Shown here in pieces: positions 48,332 through 57,807 of a stretch of DNA of 64,000 nt. How positions within the stretch are numbered: position 1 is the stretch's first letter; each line of letters starts with the position of its first letter. A program made the position numbers and the translations under genes. Origin of the DNA: Streptomyces sp. DH24 (GTDB lineage: Bacteria; Actinomycetota; Actinomycetes; Streptomycetales; Streptomycetaceae); contig NZ_JARVKW010000007.1 in assembly GCF_029813775.1 (NCBI RefSeq), positions 1 through 64,000 on the forward strand, in the 5' to 3' direction. The notes under the pieces are model-generated. The model searched no databases. It was not told the origin of the DNA and saw nothing but the letters and a program-made list of their open reading frames with translations.

Positions 48332-49471
48332 TCAGCGGGTGACCACGCCCTTGGCCTCGCCCGCCGCCGTGCCCGCGGTCGCCTTCGCGGGGATCGGTCT
48401 GTCGTTCTTCAGGGCCTGCCAGACCTGCTGGGACTTCTTCTCCTGGACCAGGACGCGGTTGGGGTCGGCCGGGTCGTACTGGACCGGCATCGTGATCATG
48501 TGCATGTTCGCGGGGGTGATGTCCTTCAGCCCGTTCGCGAACGACATCAGGGAGTTCACCGAGCCCAGGCCGGAGTCGGTCGTGACCGTCTTGGTGGCGG
48601 TGTCGGCGAGGTCGTACAGCTTCTTGGGGCTGGTGAAGACGCCGACGTCCTTGACCTGCGCGACCAGGGCCTTGACGAAGGCCTGCTGGAGCTGGATGCG
48701 ACCGAGGTCGGAGCCGTCGCCGACGCCGTGCCGGGTGCGGACCAGGCCGAGGGCCTGCTCGCCGGTCAGCCGGTGGGTGCCCGCCTTCAGCTTCAGGTGG
48801 CTGTCGGGGTCGTCGATGTCCGCGGTGGTGGTGACCTCGACGCCGCCGAGTTCGTCGACCAGCTTCTGGAAGCCGGCGAAGTCGACCTCCAGGTAGTGGT
48901 CCATGCGCAGGTCGGTCATGGCCTCGACGGTCTTCACCGCGCAGGCCGCGCCGCCGGTGGAGTAGGCGGAATTGAACATCACGTCGTCGGCGGCGTCGTG
49001 CGTCTCGCCGTCGCCGTCGGTGCACTCGGGGCGGTCGATCAGGGTGTCCCGCGGGATGGAGACCACACTGGCCTTCTCATGGCCCTGGTAGACGTGCACG
49101 ACCATCGCGGTGTCGGAGCGGGCGGTGCCGTCGTCGGTGCCGCCGCCGACCTTCTTGTTGCTGCCGGCCCGGGTGTCCGAGCCGAGGACGAGGATGTTCT
49201 GGGAGCCGTCGTCGGCCTTCTCGGGCCGGTCGGTGCCGAGGACCTGGTCGATGTCGACGCTGTTGATGTTGCCGTTGAGCTTGAAGTACAGGTACCCGGC
49301 GCCGGTGCCGCCCAGGACGACGATGCCCGCCGCGACCCAGGCCGTGATCAGCAGGCCCTTGCGGCGCCTGCCGCGGGGCTTGCGGCGGCGGCCCCCGGCG
49401 CGGTGGCGCCGGCCCGTGGTGCCGGTCTCTCCCGCTGTACCGGGACGGTCCGGCGTGCTCTCGGCAGACAT
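48332..49471 (-). CDS. LCP (LytR-CpsA-Psr) family cell-wall ligase
   Basis: This 379-residue membrane protein attaches wall teichoic acids or other undecaprenyl-linked polymers to peptidoglycan. An Arg/Gly-rich cytoplasmic head is followed by one membrane helix (about residues 39-62). The extracellular LCP domain carries NILVLGSDTRAG, RSDTAMVVHV, SIPRDTLID and the later VRTRHGVGDGSDLGRIQLQQ segment with the conserved Arg residues. The ATG at 49471 has CGAGGAGCAC just upstream. The TagO-type enzyme at 41648 could provide its lipid-linked substrate. Confidence 0.93.
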   Translation of the reverse strand: MSAESTPDRPGTAGETGTTGRRHRAGGRRRKPRGRRRKGLLITAWVAAGIVVLGGTGAGYLYFKLNGNINSVDIDQVLGTDRPEKADDGSQNILVLGSDTRAGSNKKVGGGTDDGTARSDTAMVVHVYQGHEKASVVSIPRDTLIDRPECTDGDGETHDAADDVMFNSAYSTGGAACAVKTVEAMTDLRMDHYLEVDFAGFQKLVDELGGVEVTTTADIDDPDSHLKLKAGTHRLTGEQALGLVRTRHGVGDGSDLGRIQLQQAFVKALVAQVKDVGVFTSPKKLYDLADTATKTVTTDSGLGSVNSLMSFANGLKDITPANMHMITMPVQYDPADPNRVLVQEKKSQQVWQALKNDRPIPAKATAGTAAGEAKGVVTR

Positions 49472-49598
49472 GTGCTCCTCGGCTCTCGTCCGGTCGGTTA
49501 CCCCCTGCATTCGGTTCCAGGCCCGGGGCGGGCGTCGGTGCCACCTCTCCATCGTCGCCCTCGTGGGTTCGGACGGGGAACCGGCGCACAGGGTTGCA

Positions 49599-49643
49599 CA
49601 ACGCTCTGTGCCCACCATGTGGCCCGGTGGACACAGAGCGTTG
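49599..49643 (-). terminator. Terminator of the secreted protease gene
   Basis: CAACGCTCTGTG (49599-49610) pairs exactly with CACAGAGCGTTG (49632-49643). After a single mismatch the CCACC/GGTGG pair continues the stem. It lies 37 bases downstream of the protease stop, ahead of the LCP gene. Confidence 0.8.
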
Positions 49644-49679
49644 CGGATCACCTTCGGAGAGCCGCGCTCACCTGGGGCT

Positions 49680-51488
49680 TCAGCCCCAGAGGTCGTAGCG
49701 CTGGAAACCGGTGCCGACGGAGATCCTTGTGGCGAAGATCTCGCTGGTGGCCTTGCCGGTGCCCTTGTAGAGGTAGAGCGTGCCGCCGGAGGTGCGGGCC
49801 AGGAAGTCGGCCTTGCCGTCGCCGGTGATGTCGCCGACCGCGTCGAAGGCGTTGTAGCCGCTCCAGGTGCGGACCTTGATCCGGGAGGAGAACGCGCCGG
49901 TGCCGCTCTTGCCGGTGCCCTTGTACAGGTACACGTAGCTGTTGCTCTTGCTGCGGGCGATCAGGTCGGCCTTGCCGTCGCCGGTGAAGTCGCCGTGGCC
50001 GCGCACCGAGTTGTACTGGTTCCAGCCGGAGCTGACCTTCACGCGGGAGGCGAAGGTGCCGTTGCCCTTGCCGGGGTACAGCCACAGGTAGCCGCCCGAG
50101 TCGACCGAGAGCAGGTCGGGCAGGTAGTCGCCGTTGACGTCACCGGGGACGACGATGCGGGTGCGGGTCTTCCAGTTGTCGGCGATCTGCTTGGTCGACC
50201 AGGAGCCGCTGGAGTGGACGTAGTGCGTCCAGTACACGTCGCCGGTGGAGGCGACGCGGTAGACGAGGTCCTCGTAGCCGTCGCGGTCGAGGTCGGTCTG
50301 GAGGACGACGTTGACGCCGGTCCAGTCGCCCCAGGACTCGCGGGCGGCGAAGCCGGTGCCCTTGGAGTCCTTCGAGTAGCCGGTGCGGGTGCTCGACTCG
50401 CGCACCCACAGGTCGGCCTTGTGGTCGCCGCTGATGTTGGTGTCGTCGACGCGCGGGTACGTCGCGCCGACGTACGTGCTCGCCTTCGCGAAGACGCTGT
50501 AGGCGCCCTTGGCGACGCAGTCCTGCACGCCCCACGACACGACGCCGACGATCCGGTTGTTCACGACCAGCGGGCCGCCGGAGTCGCCGTTGCAGGCCGA
50601 GGTGGTGCCGGCGTCGGAGCCGGTGGCGGGCTTGCCCGCGCAGACCATGTGGCCCTTGACGAAGTCGGCGCCGTAGTAGCCGGCGCAGGTGCTGTCCGAC
50701 TGGATCGGCAGCGTGGCCGTCTTCAGCGTGTCGGAGACGTCGTCGCTGGTGGAGCTGGTGCGCCCCCAGCCGTAGATCTTGGCGCCGGTGCCGGCCGCGT
50801 ACGAGGCGGTGTCACCGGACGTCGTCATCCGGATCGGCGTCGCCCTGACCGGGTTCGGCAGCGTCAGGACCGCGATGTCGTTGTCGATGGTGCTCGCGCT
50901 GTACGACGGGTGGTTCCACTGCCGCCAGACACCGGTGACGGTGCCGCCGTGCAGGTCGGTGTTGCCCGCGCTGTCCGTGGTCGGCAGCTGTGCGGTGCCG
51001 GTGACGATCGCGCCGTTGGCGTGCCAGTCGTAGTTCTTCACGCAGTGCGCGGCGGTGAGGATCTTCGTCGGGGCGACGACGGCGCCGCCGCAGAAGAAGC
51101 CGATGTCGTCCGTCTCGGCGGTGGTGCCCCGGTCGTCGTAGTACCAGAGCTGCGCCATCCAGGGCGCCGACGTGATGCCGGTCGTCGTACCGCCGATGAT
51201 CTTGGCGTCGACGGTGGGGCTGTCGCTGCTCGTGCTCAGCGACTGCTTGCCGGTCCGGCCGGCGGTGTCGTCACCGGCGACGGCACCCGCGACGCGCCGC
51301 TCCAGCTCGGCGAGCGTGGGCGCGCTGGTGGCGGGCTTCACCGTGGGCCGCGGAAGCGCGGTGGCGGCGCCCGCGGACGAGGACAGCAGCGTCGCGGCGA
51401 CGGCGGCGGCGACCCCGGCCGCCGCGACGGGCAGGGCGATACGAATCCGGCGTCTGTGACGCCCGCCCCCAGACATGGCGGTACCCAC
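49680..51488 (-). CDS. Secreted trypsin-like serine protease with FG-GAP/VCBS repeats
   Basis: This 602-residue exported protease has a signal peptide (about 1-41), a propeptide (to about 95) and the mature IIGG trypsin start at 97-100. The triad is His148 (LTAAHC), Asp204 (IDNDIAVL) and Ser303 (CNGDSGGP). The C-terminal half (about 350-602) has five or six FG-GAP-like repeats with Asp-rich calcium-type loops (DFTGDGKADL, DITGDGKADF). The GTG at 51488 follows GGGGGGA. A small palindrome (49672-49689) overlaps its stop codon. The repeats likely form a beta-propeller for binding. Confidence 0.94.
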   Translation of the reverse strand: MGTAMSGGGRHRRRIRIALPVAAAGVAAAVAATLLSSSAGAATALPRPTVKPATSAPTLAELERRVAGAVAGDDTAGRTGKQSLSTSSDSPTVDAKIIGGTTTGITSAPWMAQLWYYDDRGTTAETDDIGFFCGGAVVAPTKILTAAHCVKNYDWHANGAIVTGTAQLPTTDSAGNTDLHGGTVTGVWRQWNHPSYSASTIDNDIAVLTLPNPVRATPIRMTTSGDTASYAAGTGAKIYGWGRTSSTSDDVSDTLKTATLPIQSDSTCAGYYGADFVKGHMVCAGKPATGSDAGTTSACNGDSGGPLVVNNRIVGVVSWGVQDCVAKGAYSVFAKASTYVGATYPRVDDTNISGDHKADLWVRESSTRTGYSKDSKGTGFAARESWGDWTGVNVVLQTDLDRDGYEDLVYRVASTGDVYWTHYVHSSGSWSTKQIADNWKTRTRIVVPGDVNGDYLPDLLSVDSGGYLWLYPGKGNGTFASRVKVSSGWNQYNSVRGHGDFTGDGKADLIARSKSNSYVYLYKGTGKSGTGAFSSRIKVRTWSGYNAFDAVGDITGDGKADFLARTSGGTLYLYKGTGKATSEIFATRISVGTGFQRYDLWG

Positions 51489-51577
51489 TCAAGTCCCCCC
51501 TCGGGATCAGAAGTTCGGGCACGCGAGGAAAAACAGCCCGAAGCAGCGTGATCGTACACCTGTCCGAGGACAAACAA

Positions 51578-51607
51578 AGTGGCCGCCCTGCGAACAGGAC
51601 GGCCACT
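51578..51607 (-). terminator. Intrinsic terminator of rho
   Basis: AGTGGCCG and CGGCCACT (51578-51585, 51600-51607) plus CCTG/CAGG inside one mismatch and a CGAA loop form a 13-position stem. On the minus strand it is followed by TTTGTTTGTCC, a true U-rich tail, 17 bases after the rho stop. Confidence 0.88.
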
Positions 51608-51623
51608 CGAAAAACCCAGGACG

Positions 51624-53642
51624 TCAGTCGCCGTTGCCGGGCGTCGGCGTCGTCTTCTGGATCTGCATCAGGAACTCGGCGTTCGACTTCGTCTGCTTCA
51701 TCTTGTCGAGAAGCAGCTCGACCGCCTGCTGCTGGTCAAGGGCGTGCAGCACCCGGCGCAGCTTCCAGACGATGGCGAGCTCGTCGGGGGCGAGCAGGAT
51801 CTCTTCCTTGCGGGTGCCGGACGCGTCGACGTCCACCGCCGGGAAGATGCGCTTGTCGGCGAGCTTGCGGTCGAGCTTGAGCTCCGCGTTGCCGGTGCCC
51901 TTGAACTCCTCGAAGATGACCTCGTCCATGCGGGACCCGGTGTCCACCAGCGCGGTGGCGAGGATGGTCAGCGAGCCGCCGTCCTCGATGTTGCGGGCCG
52001 CACCGAAGAAGCGCTTCGGCGGGTACAGGGCGGTCGAGTCGACACCACCGGACAGGATGCGGCCGGAGGCCGGGGCGGCCAGGTTGTAGGCACGGCCCAG
52101 ACGCGTGATGGAGTCGAGCAGCACGACGACGTCGTGACCCAGCTCCACCAGGCGCTTCGCCCGCTCGATGGCGAGCTCGGCGACCGTGGTGTGGTCCTCG
52201 GCCGGGCGGTCGAAGGTCGAGGAGATGACCTCGCCCTTCACCGACCGCTGCATGTCGGTGACCTCTTCCGGACGCTCGTCGACGAGGACGACCATCAGGT
52301 GGCACTCGGGGTTGTTGTGCGTGATCGCGTTGGCGATCGCCTGCATGATCATGGTCTTGCCGGTCTTCGGCGGGGCCACGATCAGGCCGCGCTGGCCCTT
52401 ACCGATCGGCGACACGAGGTCGATGATGCGGGTGGTGAGCACGCCCGGGTCCGTCTCCAGGCGGAGGCGGTCCTGCGGGTACAGCGGGGTGAGCTTGTTG
52501 AACTCCGGTCGGCCGCGGCCGTGTTCGGGCGCCATGCCGTTGACGGAGTCGAGGCGGACCAGCGCGTTGAACTTCTCGCGGCGCTCGCCCTCCTTCGGCT
52601 GACGCACCGCGCCGGTGATGTGGTCGCCCTTGCGCAGGCCGTTCTTGCGGACCTGGGCGAGGGAGACGTACACGTCGTTCGGGCCGGGCAGGTAGCCGGA
52701 GGTCCGGATGAAGGCGTAGTTGTCGAGGATGTCGAGGATGCCCGCGACCGGGATCAGGACGTCGTCCTCGTTGATCTGCGGCTCGGACGCGATCTCGTCG
52801 CGGCCACGACGGCCACGGCGGTCGCGGTAGCGGCCACGACGGCCGCGGCGGCCGCCCTCGAAGTCGTCGTCGTCCTGCTGCCGGCCGCCGCCACCGCCCT
52901 GCTGACGCTGGCCCTGCTGCTGGTTCTGCTGGTCGTCGCCCTTGCCGCGGCGGTCCCGGTCACGATCGCGGTCCCGGTCACGGTCGCGGTCACGACCGCG
53001 CTCCCGGCGGTCCCGGCGGCGGCCCTCGCCGCCCTCGCCGCCGTCACCCTTGCTGTCGGCGCGGTTGTCGGTCTTGGCGTCGCCCTGCTGGGGCTGCTGG
53101 GGCTGCTGGGCCGGCGTCTCGGCCTTCGGCTCGCCCTTCGCCTCGGCGGCGACCGTCTCGGCGCTGCCCGAGGGAGCACCGGCGTCGGCCGTGGCGCGGC
53201 GCCTGCGGCGCTCGGCCGGGGCGTCGTCGCTGGCGGGCTGGCCGGGGATGTCGATCTGCTGCTGAGCCTGCTCGGCGGGGGCCTCGGCCTGCTTCCGCGC
53301 CTTCTTCTCGGCGGCGGCCTCGTCGCCCGTGCGCGCCCGGGAGGTGGTCCGGCGCTTCGGCTTGGCCTCTGCGGCGTCGTCGGCCTTGGCGGCCGGGGCG
53401 GCTCCACCTCCCGCCTGCGCCTCCTTGATGACCTCGATCAGCTGGCTCTTGCGCATACGCGCGGTGCCCCTGATGCCGAGGCCGGATGCGACCTGCTGCA
53501 ACTCGGCCAGCACCATGCCCTCGAGGCCGGTACCGCGGCGCCGCCGGGAGCCGGCACCGGTGGCAGGCGCGGAGGCGTCCGTGGCGGGCGCGGCAGCGGT
53601 CTCCTCGACACGTGCGCCCATCAGATCGGTGGTGTCGCTCAC
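51624..53642 (-). CDS. rho: Transcription termination factor Rho
   Basis: This 672-residue hexameric RNA helicase ends transcription at Rho-dependent sites. A SAP/Rho-N domain (about 40-75, [36 protein letters not shown]) is interrupted from the RNA-binding domain by a long disordered insert (about 78-285). That insert includes an Arg-Asp alternating run and Gln/Gly/Arg-rich patches. The P-loop is [13 protein letters not shown] and Walker B lies in [13 protein letters not shown]. Such inserts are characteristic of high-GC actinobacterial Rho and bind RNA nonspecifically. The start at 53642 follows GGAAGGACCC. Confidence 0.97.
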   Translation of the reverse strand: MSDTTDLMGARVEETAAAPATDASAPATGAGSRRRRGTGLEGMVLAELQQVASGLGIRGTARMRKSQLIEVIKEAQAGGGAAPAAKADDAAEAKPKRRTTSRARTGDEAAAEKKARKQAEAPAEQAQQQIDIPGQPASDDAPAERRRRRATADAGAPSGSAETVAAEAKGEPKAETPAQQPQQPQQGDAKTDNRADSKGDGGEGGEGRRRDRRERGRDRDRDRDRDRDRDRRGKGDDQQNQQQGQRQQGGGGGRQQDDDDFEGGRRGRRGRYRDRRGRRGRDEIASEPQINEDDVLIPVAGILDILDNYAFIRTSGYLPGPNDVYVSLAQVRKNGLRKGDHITGAVRQPKEGERREKFNALVRLDSVNGMAPEHGRGRPEFNKLTPLYPQDRLRLETDPGVLTTRIIDLVSPIGKGQRGLIVAPPKTGKTMIMQAIANAITHNNPECHLMVVLVDERPEEVTDMQRSVKGEVISSTFDRPAEDHTTVAELAIERAKRLVELGHDVVVLLDSITRLGRAYNLAAPASGRILSGGVDSTALYPPKRFFGAARNIEDGGSLTILATALVDTGSRMDEVIFEEFKGTGNAELKLDRKLADKRIFPAVDVDASGTRKEEILLAPDELAIVWKLRRVLHALDQQQAVELLLDKMKQTKSNAEFLMQIQKTTPTPGNGD

Positions 53643-54044
53643 GAAGGGTCCTTCCCTGGAGCGGACGTCGGCCTGTCTGGCTCGGCGACCGGTTGTGCTG
53701 TCCGGCTACGGTCCTGTTCTGCGTGACCGTGCCGGGGCGGTGGTCCGCCAAAGCGGCGGAAGAGATTTCTGGTGATGGCGCTTCCTCGAGCCGTGGCACC
53801 GAGTGTCACGTGGCGTGGTCGCACCTGCTCCGGAGCGTGCCCGGCGGGCCGCTCAGTGCTCACGTACCGCGTACTGCCCGCATACGAGGTAGGAAACACA
53901 GGGCGACTTGGGGGGCTTCCGGAAGAATGTCTGTCCCGGACGGGGACACGAGGCACCTCGCCATGGTGGGGTCGGGTGCAGACTTGAGATTAACACTACC
54001 GGATCCAACAAACATTCCCCCTCTCGAAATCCGGCAACCGTGTG
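53643..54044 (-). promoter_or_regulatory. Long rho leader region with consecutive hairpins
   Basis: The 402-bp thrB-rho spacer contains an AT-rich block (about 53984-54020) that is the probable rho promoter, leaving a leader of around 340 bases. Within it are three consecutive inverted repeats: CTTCCGGAAG (53916-53925), GTCCC-GGACG-GGGAC (53933-53947) and CGAGG-CA-CCTCG (53949-53960). A 34-codon ORF (53860-53964) starts in the same place. Autoregulation through the leader, known for rho in other bacteria, is plausible but only inferred. Confidence 0.45.
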
Positions 54045-54962
54045 TCAGGTCGCAAGCGGCAGCACGCTCGCTCCCTGCAGATCGAGGCCGAGCCGGTTCG
54101 CCGCCCAGTCGTCGCCGGCCAGCGCCTCGACCTTGTCGGCGGTCCCGGCGTCGGCCAGCGCCATGACCGTGGGTCCGGCGCCGGAGATGACCGCCGGGAT
54201 GCCGACCGACCGCAGCCGCTCGACCAGCGCCGCGCTCTCGGGCATGGCGGGGGCGCGGTACTCCTGGTGCAGGCGGTCCTCGGTGGCGGGCAGCAGCAGT
54301 TCGGGGCGCCGGGTGAGGGCCTCGACGAGCAGGGCGGCACGGCCCGCGTTGACGGCGGCGTCGACATGCGGGACGGAACGCGGCAGCAGGCCGCGGGCGG
54401 TCTCGGTGAGCACCGGCTTCCCGGGCACGAAAACCACCGGAACGATGGAATCGGCCGGTTCCATCCTGATCGCGCGGGCCGCGCCGGCCTCCATCCACGA
54501 CAGGGTGAAACCGCCGAGCAGACAGGCCGCCACGTTGTCCGGGTGGCCCTCGATCTCGGTCGCGAGCTCCAGGAGCGCCGCGTCGTCGAGGCGGGCCTCG
54601 CCGCCTATGGTCACGGCGCGGGCGGCGACGATCCCGGCGCAGATGGCGGCCGAGGAGGAGCCGAGGCCGCGGCCGTGCGGGATGCGGTTGGCGCAGACGA
54701 TCTCCAGCCCGCGCGGCTGACCGCCGAGGACGTCGAAGGCGGTGCGCAGGGAGCGTACGAGCAGGTGGTTCTCGTCGCGCGGGAGGGTCTCGCCGCCCTC
54801 ACCCGCGATGTCGATGTGCAGCCCGGAGTCGGCCACCCGGACGACCACGTCGTCGTACAACCCCAGCGCGAGGCCGAGGGCGTCGAAGCCCGGCCCGAGG
54901 TTGGCGCTGGTGGCGGGGACGCGCACCCGGACGGCGGCGGCGCGGAAGGCTGGACCGGCCAT
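54045..54962 (-). CDS. thrB: Homoserine kinase
   Basis: This 305-residue GHMP kinase phosphorylates homoserine for threonine synthesis. Motif 1 is VPATSANLGPGFDALGLALGLYD, the ATP loop is PHGRGLGSSSAAICAG and the C-terminal motif 3 is ISGAGPTVMALAD. The ATG at 54962 gives MAGPAFRAAAVRVRVPATSANLG. The frame extends upstream over a promoter-containing spacer. It is the last of the hom-thrC-thrB series, with its own -10 candidate (TAGGCT). Confidence 0.96.
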   Translation of the reverse strand: MAGPAFRAAAVRVRVPATSANLGPGFDALGLALGLYDDVVVRVADSGLHIDIAGEGGETLPRDENHLLVRSLRTAFDVLGGQPRGLEIVCANRIPHGRGLGSSSAAICAGIVAARAVTIGGEARLDDAALLELATEIEGHPDNVAACLLGGFTLSWMEAGAARAIRMEPADSIVPVVFVPGKPVLTETARGLLPRSVPHVDAAVNAGRAALLVEALTRRPELLLPATEDRLHQEYRAPAMPESAALVERLRSVGIPAVISGAGPTVMALADAGTADKVEALAGDDWAANRLGLDLQGASVLPLAT

Positions 54963-55125
54963 CGCTCGTTGACTCTCCTTGAGCTGCGTGACTGTCGAAT
55001 GACGTTCGATCGGCATCCGATGGCGTACGAGAACCCGGGGGCCGCGTCGCCGGCCGGGTGACCGGCCACTTCCGGCCGCGTGGACAGCGCGGCACCGCGG
55101 CAGGTGCGGCGGGCGGGTTCGGTAC

Positions 55126-55131
55126 AGCCTA
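55126..55131 (-). promoter_or_regulatory. Probable -10 box of thrB
   Basis: TAGGCT on the minus strand (55126-55131) fits the streptomycete -10 consensus and lies within the 320-bp thrC-thrB spacer. The spacer otherwise shows no gene. It suggests thrB has a promoter separate from hom-thrC. Confidence 0.45.
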
Positions 55132-55282
55132 TCGAAGGAAGGTTCTGTGGCGACATAGGGCGCACAGGAGGCGCACGATGCGTGTCGCAAGCCCCCTGTG
55201 CACCCCCCGTAGGGAGACTTCCCCAGGTAAGCGCCGTCTTACGCGTCCGACGCGGCCGTGTGCGTCGTACGCGAACCGGCTC

Positions 55283-56341
55283 TCAGACCAGGCCCAGCCG
55301 CTCGGCCGCGGTGGCCGCGTCGACCGGGACGGTGACCGGCTGCGGAGCGCCGGCGACGGCCCAGTCCGGGTCCTTCAGGCCGTTGCCCGTCACGGTGCAC
55401 ACGATCTTCTGCCCCGGGTCGACCCTGCCCTGCTCGGCGGCCTTCAGCAGACCGGCGACGGACGCGGCGGACGCGGGCTCCACGAAGACGCCCTCCTGTG
55501 CGGCCAACAGCCGGTAGGCGCGCAGGATCTCACGGTCCGTCACCTCGTCGATGGCGCCGCCGGACTCGTCGCGCGCGGCCAGGGCGTACTGCCAGGAGGC
55601 CGGGTTGCCGATGCGGATGGCGGTGGCGATCGTGGACGGGTCCTTGACGACCTCGCCGCGCACGATGGGCGCCGAACCGGAGGCCTGGAAGCCCCACATG
55701 CGCGGGGTCCGCGTGGCGACGCCGTCGGCCGCGTACTCGGTGTAGCCCTTCCAGTAGGCGGTGATGTTGCCCGCGTTGCCCACCGGCAGGACGTGGATGT
55801 CGGGCGCGTCGCCGAGCATGTCGACGATCTCGAACGCGGCCGTCTTCTGCCCCTCGATACGGACCGGATTGACCGAATTGACCAGCGCCACGGGGTAGTT
55901 GTCGCTGAGCCCGCGCGCCAGGGTGAGGCAGTCGTCGAAGTTGCCGTCGACCTGGAGGATCTTCGCGCCGTGCACCAGGGCCTGGCCCATCTTGCCCAGC
56001 GCGATCTTGCCCTGCGGTACGAGGACGGCGCAGACCATCCCGGCGCGCACGGCGTACGCGGCGGCGGAGGCCGACGTGTTGCCGGTGGAGGCGCAGATGA
56101 CGGCCTTGGCCCCCTCCTCCTTCGCCCTGGAGATGGCCATGGTCATGCCGCGGTCCTTGAAGGACCCGGTCGGGTTGGCGCCCTCCACCTTGAGGTGGAC
56201 CTCGCAGCCCGTGCGCTCGGAGAGCACCTGCGCGGGCACGAGGGGCGTGCCGCCCTCGCGGAGCGTCACGACCGGCGTGGTGTCGGAAACCGGCAGCCTG
56301 TCCCGGTACTCCTCGATGATTCCGCGCCACTGGTGGGTCAT
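55283..56341 (-). CDS. thrC: Threonine synthase
   Basis: This 352-residue PLP enzyme converts phosphohomoserine to threonine. The PLP Lys is in [16 protein letters not shown], with the phosphate-binding [10 protein letters not shown] later. The short form of about 350 residues is normal for actinobacteria. The ATG at 56341 lies six bases after the hom stop, so the two are co-translated. The last gene of the pathway, thrB, is 320 bases downstream. Confidence 0.96.
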   Translation of the reverse strand: MTHQWRGIIEEYRDRLPVSDTTPVVTLREGGTPLVPAQVLSERTGCEVHLKVEGANPTGSFKDRGMTMAISRAKEEGAKAVICASTGNTSASAAAYAVRAGMVCAVLVPQGKIALGKMGQALVHGAKILQVDGNFDDCLTLARGLSDNYPVALVNSVNPVRIEGQKTAAFEIVDMLGDAPDIHVLPVGNAGNITAYWKGYTEYAADGVATRTPRMWGFQASGSAPIVRGEVVKDPSTIATAIRIGNPASWQYALAARDESGGAIDEVTDREILRAYRLLAAQEGVFVEPASAASVAGLLKAAEQGRVDPGQKIVCTVTGNGLKDPDWAVAGAPQPVTVPVDAATAAERLGLV

Positions 56342-56347
56342 TGCTGG

Positions 56348-57637
56348 TTACTCTCCTTCAACCCGCATGATGCTGGCGACACCACGCACGGTGTCGAGCT
56401 TGCGCAACGCCTCGACGGTCCCGCTGAGGGCGGCGTCGGACGCACGGTGGGTGACCACGACGAGGGAGGCCTCGCCGTCCTTGCCCTGCTGCCGAACCGT
56501 GTCGATGGACACGCCGTGCTCGGCGAAGACGGTGGCCACCTGGGCGAGGACACCCGGTTTGTCGGCCACGTCCAGACTGATGTGGTAGCGCGTGACGACG
56601 TCGCCCATGGGCGACACGGGCAGCGCGGCGTACGCGGACTCGCCGGGGCCGGTCGAGCCGCTGAGCCGGTTGCGGCAGACGGCGACCAGATCGCCGAGCA
56701 CGGCGGAGGCCGTGGGCGCGCCTCCGGCGCCGGGGCCGTAGAACATGAGCTGCCCGGCGGCGTCGGACTCCACGAACACGGCGTTGTACGCGCCGCGGAC
56801 GCTGGCCAGCGGGTGGCTCAGCGGGATCATCGCGGGATGCACGCGCGCGGTGACCGACGCACCGTCCGCGGCCCGCTCGCAGATGGCGAGCAGCTTGATG
56901 GTGCAGCCCATCTCCTTGGCGGAGGCGAAGTCGGCGGCGGTGACCTCGGTCATGCCCTCGCGGTAGACGTCGTCCAGCCGCGCGCGCGTGTGGAAGGCGA
57001 TCCCGGCGAGGATGGCGGCCTTCGCGGCGGCGTCGAAGCCCTCGACGTCGGCGGTCGGGTCGGCCTCGGCGTACCCGAGGGCGGTGGCCTCGTCCAAGGC
57101 CTCCTGGTAGCCGGCGCCCGTCGAGTCCATCTTGTCGAGGATGAAGTTGGTCGTGCCGTTGACGATGCCCATGACCCGGTTGATCTTGTCGCCGGCGAGG
57201 GACTCGCGCAGCGGCCTGATCAGCGGGATCGCACCGGCGACGGCGGCCTCGTAGTAGAGGTCCTTGTCGTGCTCCTCGGCGGCGGCGTGCAGCGCGGCGC
57301 CGTCCTGGGCGAGCAGGGCCTTGTTGGCGGAGACGACGGAGGCGCCGTGCTCGAAGGCGGTCGTGATGAGCGTGCGGGCGGGCTCGATACCGCCGATGAC
57401 CTCGACGACCACGTCGAGGTCACCGCGTTTGACGAGGGCGGTGGCGTCGGTGGTGATGAGGGCGGGGTCGATGCCCTCGCGCACCTTGGACGGCCTGCGG
57501 ACCGCCACGCCCGCGAGCTCCACGGGCGCCCCGATCCTGGCCGCGAGGTCGTCGGCGTGCGTCGTCATGATGCGCGCCACCTCTGAGCCGACCACTCCAC
57601 AGCCCAGCAGCGCCACCTTCAGCGGACGCGTACGCAT
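56348..57637 (-). CDS. hom: Homoserine dehydrogenase
   Basis: This 429-residue enzyme reduces aspartate semialdehyde to homoserine. The N-terminal NAD(P) motif is VALLGCGVVGSEVARI, with the catalytic-region GIVNGTTNFILDKM and an EADPTADVEGFDAAAK signature. A C-terminal ACT domain (about 350-429, HISLDVADKPGVLAQVATVFAEHGVSI) suggests feedback control by threonine. The ATG at 57637 lies seven bases after GAGG, and an adjacent ATG at 57640 is an alternative. It lies downstream of lysA. Confidence 0.96.
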   Translation of the reverse strand: MRTRPLKVALLGCGVVGSEVARIMTTHADDLAARIGAPVELAGVAVRRPSKVREGIDPALITTDATALVKRGDLDVVVEVIGGIEPARTLITTAFEHGASVVSANKALLAQDGAALHAAAEEHDKDLYYEAAVAGAIPLIRPLRESLAGDKINRVMGIVNGTTNFILDKMDSTGAGYQEALDEATALGYAEADPTADVEGFDAAAKAAILAGIAFHTRARLDDVYREGMTEVTAADFASAKEMGCTIKLLAICERAADGASVTARVHPAMIPLSHPLASVRGAYNAVFVESDAAGQLMFYGPGAGGAPTASAVLGDLVAVCRNRLSGSTGPGESAYAALPVSPMGDVVTRYHISLDVADKPGVLAQVATVFAEHGVSIDTVRQQGKDGEASLVVVTHRASDAALSGTVEALRKLDTVRGVASIMRVEGE

Positions 57638-57807
57638 CATCCGACCTCGTTTCCTCACATACCGAATACGCGAATACGGTTCAACCAGTCTCACTCACCG
57701 GACGGGACTTCCTGCGCCTCGTCCGGATCGTGAGACGTCTATTTCATTGTGGTGGCCGGGAAGACCGAAGATCTTCCTTGGCCAGGCGGAACCCGGGTGG
57801 GCTCCTC

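Noticed and set aside
53860..53964. 34-codon ORF in the rho leader as a gene
   Set aside because: It lacks a clear ribosome site and any known homologue. I list it only as part of the leader finding.
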